A DNA stretch of 64,000 nt. Source: Opisthocomus hoazin. Its lineage: Eukaryota > Chordata > Aves > Opisthocomiformes > Opisthocomidae. Each line of letters starts with the position of its first letter. The first letter of the stretch is position 1. The stretch is taken from positions 16,714,615-16,778,614 of the forward strand of contig NC_134429.1 in assembly GCF_030867145.1 (NCBI RefSeq). The letters are read 5' to 3'. Shown piece after piece: positions 57,222 to 64,000 of the stretch. The notes beneath the pieces are model-generated. The model was not told the origin of the DNA. It made no database searches and saw only the letters and a list, made by a program, of their open reading frames with translations. The position numbers were made by a program, and so were the translations under genes.

Positions 57222-60061
57222 TGACAGCTCCTTGTGCTGCTGGTTCCTTCCTGCCTCGGATTTGCATCTTACCCCCCAATCATGCTCAGATACCCAGGAC
57301 ACCCCTGGGTGCCGCCTGGACTCATTGGTATCTCGTTACTGCTGAGCAGAGCCAGGCAGTTCGTGCAGTGCCTGCTGCAGCCCATGCTGAGCATCTCCTT
57401 CCAGGGCCACACAGAGAAAGTCCCAGCCCAAGCTTAGGAAAACACAGAGAGGAAACGTGGTCTATAGTGAGGGATGGGACACATAAGACAGTGGGAAAAC
57501 TGGGGCCACTGGGTACTGGTGGTGGATGGGGAGATGCTGGAGGTGGTGTTGTATGGGAGAACCCCAAGGCTGGTAGGATCTGGGGACACCAACCTCTCTG
57601 AGACCTTTTTTTGGGGTAGTGGTGACGATAATAACCACAGAGATATGTCAAAGCCCATGATGAGATGAGCCACGTTGCTTTGGGAAGCCAGAGCTTGATG
57701 CCGTGACGAAGAGGCGTGGGGCACACGCTGTGCCCTGGCGCAGCTGGACACGCTCCGGAGCAGCCCCACAACCCCAGCTGAGGACCAGCTCATGCAAGTC
57801 CTACAGCACAGCCAAGCCCTCCCGGAGATATCTTTATTAATAGCAGAGCTGATGGACGCGAGGACCTCCAGATGAGTAAGAGCTGAGGACCCCAAGGACA
57901 TCTCTGTCCCTGGGGTAGGTTACAATCCAGCATTGCCCCTGGGTGGGTGGGTTTCCTGCAGCCCCCAGCCCGGCTGTGGGAGCTGCTGGATATGAAGCCC
58001 ACGGGGGTGTACACGGGGCACACAGAAGAGAATTTTTATGGGGATCTGGGATTTGAAAGGGGCTGGATGAAGGGGAGGATGATAAAGGGTCTTGGGGGTT
58101 GGAGGGGGTGGGATATGGAGTGGCTTTTATAGAGCATCACCACCGAGCTCTCGGGGTCTGGTTGCGGGTGCAGGGCCCCACAGCTCTGGGCTGCACAGGT
58201 CCCCCTGCCCCGGCACGGGACCGTGACTGGCACCAGCGCGGCCAGCTGGCGGCCCCAGCACCGGTGGGGACGCGTTGCCGCCAGGTGGCACTGGAGACCG
58301 GATCAGGCCCCGCCTCGGCAGCCGGAGCATCCCCGGTCCCACCGCCCGGGAGGGACCGGGCGCAAGTGCTGGGCGAGGCTCTGCCTCCCCGTCGGGTCTG
58401 GGAGCCGGCACCGGGCAGGATCAGTCCCTTTGCCACCTGGCCACTGCGTCCTTCCCCCAGCAAAACGTGTCCCTCCCGTCCCCAGGAGTGCAGCCACCCC
58501 ACGGCCACCCCTCTGCCCCCCCGCCAGAAGGGCCGGGCAGGGATGTGCCGGTGTGGCAACCCGAAGCTTTTAAAATGCAGCTGCGACGCTCAGGCCGTTT
58601 TGCAGCTGGGGATGCAGCATCCCAAATAAAACCGGGATTTTGGAGGAAAAGCGTGTTTGACCCCAGCGCAGCGGCCGGGCAGCGCACGCCAGCCCAGTCT
58701 CCCCAGCCCTCGGCGGGTCTGCGGGAGACGCGGCCGAGGAGCCGTCGCTCACTGGAGGACGGGGCTGCCATTCGACGGGCGCTGGCAGGCCAGAGAAACG
58801 AGCTGGCAGGACCCGACTGGCATCGAACGGAGAAAATGCCAGATCCTTCCTCTGGCACGGGATAACCCCATGCAGCAGGACGGGCTGGGGGCAGGAGGAA
58901 GCTTTGCAGCAAGGGATCTGGGATGCTGGTGGGCAGCAAGTTCAAGCTTTCTGCCTGTCTGAGTAATTGATATAATCATATTTGACTTTTGAAAAGGTCT
59001 TTGTCAGGACCCCCTCTCGAGTGGAGATGGTTTTATTTTTAAAACTGAAGTCTGACCTAGCAGCAGCCCAAGCCAAAGGGTTTCTTGGCTCTTGGCTGCA
59101 CCTGGAGAGGGTCAGCAGGCAGTGCAGGTACCAGCTGTCTCCGAAGCGCAACTCACTGTGCTTACACAGCTGGAAAACAGAGGTGCACAGGGCACTGCTT
59201 CCTCCCACGGGCCTCGACCAGCACCCAGCAATGCCACCTCAGGCTTTAGGGCCAGAGGACGGAGCTGCCTGCTCCTCTGGAGCTGCCACTGCACGGGTCA
59301 CGGAGCAGCACAGCCCTCAATCCCAAAACGGATGAGAACAGGGGGGCAGAGGGCCATGAGCGGGTGGGATGGGTGGTGGTCCCCACAACATCACCGCCCA
59401 GCTCTTCCAGGGCCGCTCAGTGCGGGCAGCAGGTTTCTGACCCTGCAGGAAGCCCTAAAGCCCCAGGCCTCCACCCCAGGGCAGCTTCTCCTCTCAAGCC
59501 GTTCTGGCACTCGCTGAGGCCAGCGCCAAGACGTGGGTGCCCCCTCCCGCAGGACCCCCCACCGCAGGACGCTGCGGTGCTGCCCGGGGGCAGCAACCCC
59601 TCCGCTAGGTCCTCAGCGGCACCCAGGGACGCAGCAAGAAGAATTCGAGGTGACGTGGGCAGGCGGGTGCTGCGCTTCCAGGCGTGCGTGGCCGCTTTGG
59701 TGCTGCCCGGGAAAGGCAGGACCCCAGCCCTGCTCGCGACACCCCCCACCCCCCCCGCGCAATTAATTATTCCACGCAAAACAAAGCAGCCTTGGGACAA
59801 CGCGACCATCCACAGGAGAGCTGGAGAGAAACCTGTCGCAGGGTGCAGAGCAGCCTGGTGGTGAGGACACCGGGCAGGGGGAGATCCGCATTCACTGTCT
59901 CTCAGGGAAAGGACCAATTAGCATCTTTAATTAAATCTTTCCATCTTAGCAGCGCCCGTCACCCACCGAACTTTAACCTGGCCACGTCTGCACCCGCTGG
60001 AGGTTTTATTCTCACCCGGGACCCGACAGAACTGTGTCAGCGTTCTCTGCGTGTGCTGCCT
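57222..60061. other. Intergenic DNA downstream of C1QB, partly CpG-rich
   Basis: No gene recognised. A CpG-rich portion spans about 58210-58790 (CACCAGCGCGGCCAGCTGGCGG, CCGCCCGGGAGGGACCGGGCGC). An AT-rich block at 58960-59050 (GAGTAATTGATATAATCATATTTG) and another at 59900-59950 (CCAATTAGCATCTTTAATTAAATC) could be conserved elements. Overlapping GC-rich frames in 58.1-59.9 kb carry no recognisable domain. Confidence 0.45.
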
Positions 60062-60700
60062 CTCACGCTGCTCCGTGCCTGCTTACCCTGAGCTCCCCTG
60101 CACACTCACCCTGCTCTGTGCACACACTGGCTGCTCCATGCACGCTTGCACACTCACCCTGCTCTGTGCGTGTCATTGCTGCTCTGTGCATGCTTGCACG
60201 CTCACCCTACTCCATGAACACACTGGCTGCTCTGTGCACGCTCGCACTGCGTACGCTTGCACACTCACCCTGCTCAGTGCACACACTGGCTGCTCCATGC
60301 ACGCTTGCACACTCACCCTGCTCTGTGCGTGTCATTGCTGCTCTGTGCACACTTGCACGGTGCACGCTCACCCTGCTCTGTGTACACTCACACTGTGCAT
60401 CTGTGCACACTCACCCTGCTCTGTGCGTGTCATTGCTGCTCTGTGCACGCTTGCACGGTGCACACGTGCACACTCACCCTGCACACGTGCACACTCACCC
60501 TGCTCTGTGCGTGTCATTGCTGCTCCGTGCACGCTTGCACGGTGCACACGTGCACACTCACCCTGCTCTGTGCCCACACTTGTTGCTCTACGCGTGCTCG
60601 CACTGCGCACACCCGCCCCACTCCGCACAACCTCCCTGCTCGGTGTGCCCTCACGCTGCACACTCACTCCGCTCCCTGCACGCTGACTCTGCTCTGTGTG
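60062..60700. repeat. Complex minisatellite of CACTCACCCTGCTCTGTGC-type units
   Basis: Repeated words are CACACTCACCCTGCTCTGTG, GTGCGTGTCATTGCTGCTC, CACGCTTGCAC and ACACACTGGCTGCTC. Larger blocks recur: the ACACACTGGCTGCTCCATGCA block is repeated 159 bp apart (60121 and 60280), and the GTGCGTGTCATTGCTGCTC block 84 bp apart (60423 and 60507). The array is free of stops in several frames on both strands, which produces long cysteine-, alanine- and histidine-rich open frames (up to 239 codons). I read these as a by-product of composition. Confidence 0.92.
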
Positions 60701-62659
60701 TGCTGCAGATCTGCCCCAACACGCATGTTCTGCTCCTCTTCTCTCACTTTTGATTTTCCTTTTCATTTTCGTGGTGTCACGGGTGGAACCAGAGCAGCTC
60801 ATGGTCACACCAGAGCTAACCCATAGAGCTTCACCGGGCAGCGCTGCGACCCTCGTCTGCGGTGTCAGGCCTCCACCAAGGCCTGGGATGTGCCCAGACA
60901 GAGGCCACCAGATGCTCAGCAGATGCTCTGGTAGTGCTTCAACGTGACTTCAGAGCAGGAGTTTTCGGGTTGTGTTTCGCCGAGCTGCAGCTAAGCAGCC
61001 ATGGGTCGCTGTGGTCTCCCGGGGCTGGAGGTCGCACGGACTCGGTGAGCTGAGCAGGACAGAGAACCAGCCAGGAGCACAGCCGTGTCACCTGTCACCC
61101 TGCCCCATCACATATCTGATGAAGGTGTCCAGTGACACCAAAAAGCAGCAAATGTTAAGGTCACCTTCTGGGGACTCGCTGCAGCCAGGCACTGGTTTGG
61201 TCCAAAACTCAACTGGAGCCAATCCACTGGTGTGCAAAGGCACTGGTAAAGAGCTGTCAGGATTTTAAAGCAAAGTCTTCCTGTTTCAAGGTGTGAAGCA
61301 GCAGGGATCAGCAAGAATATCACATGGAGGTTTCCCCTGCATGGTCCAGCTGGGGTTTTGGGCGTTTTCTCTCTGCCAAAGCTCCAGCCCAGGTGTAAGC
61401 AGGACTCTGGCAGGATCTGGTGCGGTGGAACACGCTAGGTGCCTATCAATATTCATGGAAAGTGAAGGTGAGCTGGGCAGATAAAAGCACAGTCACGCTG
61501 TTTGTCAGCAGGATTGAGCCAGGGATGCTGGTCCCCTGGTCTGGACTAGCATCGCCAGCAAACACCGTGGCACCTGCAGAAGGGTTGATCCGTTTGTCCT
61601 GGGACCGGTTCACTCCCAGTCGCTGCTACCCAAGGAAGAGCCCTTCCTGCAGCACCCTGGGCTGGCCCCGGTCCTTGCCGGCGACCTCCTGCAGCCGCAG
61701 CCACGCTGCCCGCCGGGGTCTTCCGAAGGCTGCGTAGTGCAGCCACCCGTGCAGACCCTGCCCGAGAGCCCTTCTCCCACATAGCTCGGGACGTTGCTCC
61801 TAGACACAGGGAGGCTTTTCCATCTCCAGCAGCTCCCTCCTGCACAGCCTGCGAGCGTTTCCTTCTCTTCAGCCTCCCAGCACCTTGGCCGCTGCCAAGC
61901 TGGCAGCCGCTCCCCACCTTCTCCTCTGCCCTTGGGCAGGGCTGTGTAGCCAGACACTGCATTTTTTCGGTGTTGTTCTTCCCTCCCCTTCCCCAAACCG
62001 TGATATCAAGCAGGAGGTGCATGGGAAACCCTGCACGGGTTCGGCGTTGTGCCACGGTGCCGGCGTGCCCTGGGCAGAGGCGTTACTGGGGACTGTGCTT
62101 GCAGACACCGAAGGACAGCGGGACCAGCTCAGGGCAGGTGGAGGCTGGGGCCACGCAGGGTTGCTCTGTTGTCAGCAGGGCAGGAGCTCCCTGCACGGCT
62201 GCTCTGGCCGCACTGGAGGGTGGGACTGGTTGCAGCCTCGGTGGAGTTTGACAGAGCAGGAACCAGTCTGAGACAGGGAAGGGAGTCCAGACAACACCTC
62301 CTGTCCCAAACCTAACCCCAGGGCTTCTGAGGAGTTTGTTTCCCCCGTCCTCACTCAGGCTTGGATTTGAATATGAAGGGAAAGGAGCAATTTCTTCTGT
62401 GGCCTGGAGCAGCACAGGCTGGCTGGTCCCCCACTCTGCAGCGAATTCCCCCTTCTCCTGGCCCTTCTGCAGGGACCGGAGCTGCGCGGGCTCTGCTCTG
62501 GGCTGGCCACCAAGGGGTTAAGTCCCAGCCCTTATTTTTCTGCTCTGCCTCCTTATGAGGAACAGCCTTTGCAGGGCTGCAGAAAGGCTCTTTCTTTCCC
62601 CAGCAGATCTCTGGGAATGAGAAGTCTGTGTTCCAGATATTAAATTACTCATAAAATAG
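60701..62659. other. Intergenic DNA, no gene recognised
   Basis: No supported gene, RNA or known repeat. Confidence 0.5.
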
Positions 62660-63650
62660 TTGGCCTGTCCCCGAGGCGGCTCGGCAGCCCCCCCGGCCCC
62701 CGCCGCCCGCTCCGACGGGGCTGCTGATGTGCATCTGCATGTCACCTCCTGCTACAAGGTCAATCTCTCCAATTTAAAGCAGCAACGCTGGAAAGCAAAC
62801 CAGATTTCAGCCGGAATTAGCTTCAAATGGAGCATTCAGGGCACTCGCGCTGGGAAGGGAGCGCAGGAGGGGAAGGACCAGCAGACCCGGGTTGCGGGGC
62901 GGCAGCACCCCGCGGCCAGGCACCCCACGCGACCGCGACACCGGGCCGAGGAGGCAGAGATGCTGCCAGGGGAGAGGATGCTGGGGCATCCCCAACCCTG
63001 CGGTGCGGGGTGCCGGTAGGTAGAGGGGTGGGAGTGGCTCCATCCCTCACCCCCTTTGCAGCTTTTGCAGCCCCAGCCCATGGTCCTGGGTGGCTTCGTC
63101 CCCGCGGGAGGCCACTTGGACCAGCATGGCCACCGGTGACCCACAATCCGGAGCGGGTGCGAGGCGGGGCGGCGGGTCCGAGGTTTCCATGGGGACGTGC
63201 GGGGATGGAGAGCGTGGCCGGCGCTCAGCTCCAGGCACAGCTCGCCTCGACGTCGGGCTCGGCTCCTTCCGCTCCGCTTCCCGCTGCCTCCCGCCCTCCT
63301 GCAGCCCGGCAGCATCTCCCCCGCCTCCGCCCTTGCGCGGAGCAGAGCAGAAGGGGATGCAGGAGGGCCTGGTGGCAGCACAGCTTGGTCCTGTCTGTCC
63401 CTCAACTCCTTACCCTCTTGGGGGATGCAGCTCAGTGAGCTCGGGTTTGCCCCCCCAGCCCGCACGTGCAGGTTCCCCGTGGTTGTGGGGCGGTGAGACC
63501 GGGTGCTGCGCTGGGGACGCTCTCTGCCGCGATGCGGGACCGGGCTGTTGGCAAAACCCCAAAACCAGCGCTGGAGATGTGGGGACGCGGCGCTGGGAGA
63601 GCCCCACGTTGCCCTGCTCTCCGCTCCGGAGGTTTTCTGCCTTTTGCAAG
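62660..63650. promoter_or_regulatory. CpG-rich region, possible CpG island
   Basis: CpG density is high, notably at 62670-62720 (CCGAGGCGGCTCGGCAG, CCGCCGCCCGCTCCGACGG), 62845-62970 and 63150-63350 (GGAGCGGGTGCGAGGCGGGG, CTCGCCTCGACGTCGGGCTCGG). An AT-richer, non-repetitive block (62760-62830) with CTCTCCAATTTAAAGC lies inside it. It may be a promoter or orphan island facing the next gene, which by conserved order would be EPHB2. No EPHB2 exon or signal peptide is recognisable. Confidence 0.4.
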
Positions 63651-64000
63651 CAAAAGGAAAGACAGAGCTTTTGTTTTTCCTTCAAATATTGGTTCCTGAG
63701 AGTGTCTGGGTGCAAATCAGTGCAGTGACCCCCCCTGAATGCCTCAGTTTCCCCACAGGGAGCAACAGACCCTGCTGTGCCACACACCCTGTCCTACCAG
63801 CCTCGCTGGGGAGGTATGCGGGTTCCAGCCCCCGTTTTGCAGCGCACGCTGGGCAGACAAGCCATGATCTGAGCCCCGAGCCCCATCCTCGGCACACATG
63901 TAGCCGTGCGCCTCGCGAGTCGTAACTCGTGTGAGTGAATACGCGGGGCACGTAGCAGGCGTACGCCCCAAACGCGACCCACACAAACACCGTGCGGGGC
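63651..64000. other. Window end, nothing recognised
   Basis: Only short overlapping frames; no feature supported. Confidence 0.5.

Noticed and set aside
60034-60826. Cys/Ala/His-rich proteins of 189-239 residues on + and 146 on -
   Set aside because: All follow from the stop-poor minisatellite; open in several frames and on both strands, which a real gene would not be.
1-64000. Exons of EPHA8 or EPHB2
   Set aside because: These flank the C1q cluster in human, but no ephrin-receptor kinase, SAM, fibronectin or ligand-binding segment is visible in any frame.
1-64000. CRISPR arrays, operons, phage or plasmid features, tRNA or rRNA genes
   Set aside because: Introns, CR1 LINEs and C1q genes show vertebrate nuclear DNA; I saw no tRNA or rRNA hallmarks and no direct-repeat/spacer array.

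Overview
This window is vertebrate nuclear DNA, almost certainly from a bird. The evidence is many truncated CR1 LINEs, several ending in the CR1-type octamer tail (ATTCTGTG)n, little other interspersed repeat, and moderately GC-rich sequence. The protein-coding content I can defend is one compact locus on the + strand at about 46.8-57.2 kb: the complement C1q cluster in the order C1QA, C1QC, C1QB, the same order and orientation as in mammals. In human the cluster lies between EPHA8 and EPHB2. I see no exon of either gene here, so the flanks read as intergenic DNA.

Layout. Positions 1-46.7 kb hold no supportable gene. They contain CR1 fragments of several ages, two old and much-decayed CR1/L3-like pieces (21.6-23.1 kb and 28.0-28.8 kb), a 15-bp minisatellite (44.34-44.48 kb), a small AT-rich microsatellite and hairpin area (36.9-37.1 kb), one CpG-rich patch (18.46-18.74 kb), and several AT-rich islands with homeodomain-like sites that could be conserved noncoding elements. 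The C1q genes follow. Positions 57.2-64 kb are again gene-free and carry a complex CACTCACCCTG-type minisatellite (60.06-60.70 kb) and CpG-rich sequence (58.2-58.8 and 62.66-63.65 kb).

The three C1q genes share one architecture: a probable noncoding first exon, a short coding exon (signal peptide, interchain cysteine, first Gly-X-Y repeats), a phase-1 intron splitting a glycine codon, and a last exon with the rest of the collagen stalk plus the globular gC1q head. Predicted proteins are 243 (A), 245 (C) and 244 (B) residues. In the family, A and B chains pair by a disulphide, C chains pair with each other, and six A-B-C triple helices form the bouquet that carries C1r2C1s2 and starts the classical complement pathway.

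The most interesting signals are in these proteins. Each chain loses one or more stalk glycines, compared with the human chains as I remember them, at or next to the C1q kink. The lysine of the A chain that binds C1r/C1s (human LysA59) is asparagine, while its B and C partners are kept. The A-chain N-glycosylation sequon is missing, whereas the B and C heads each carry an N-E-S sequon. I did not find a wholly new system; most long open frames here are chance or repeat-driven.
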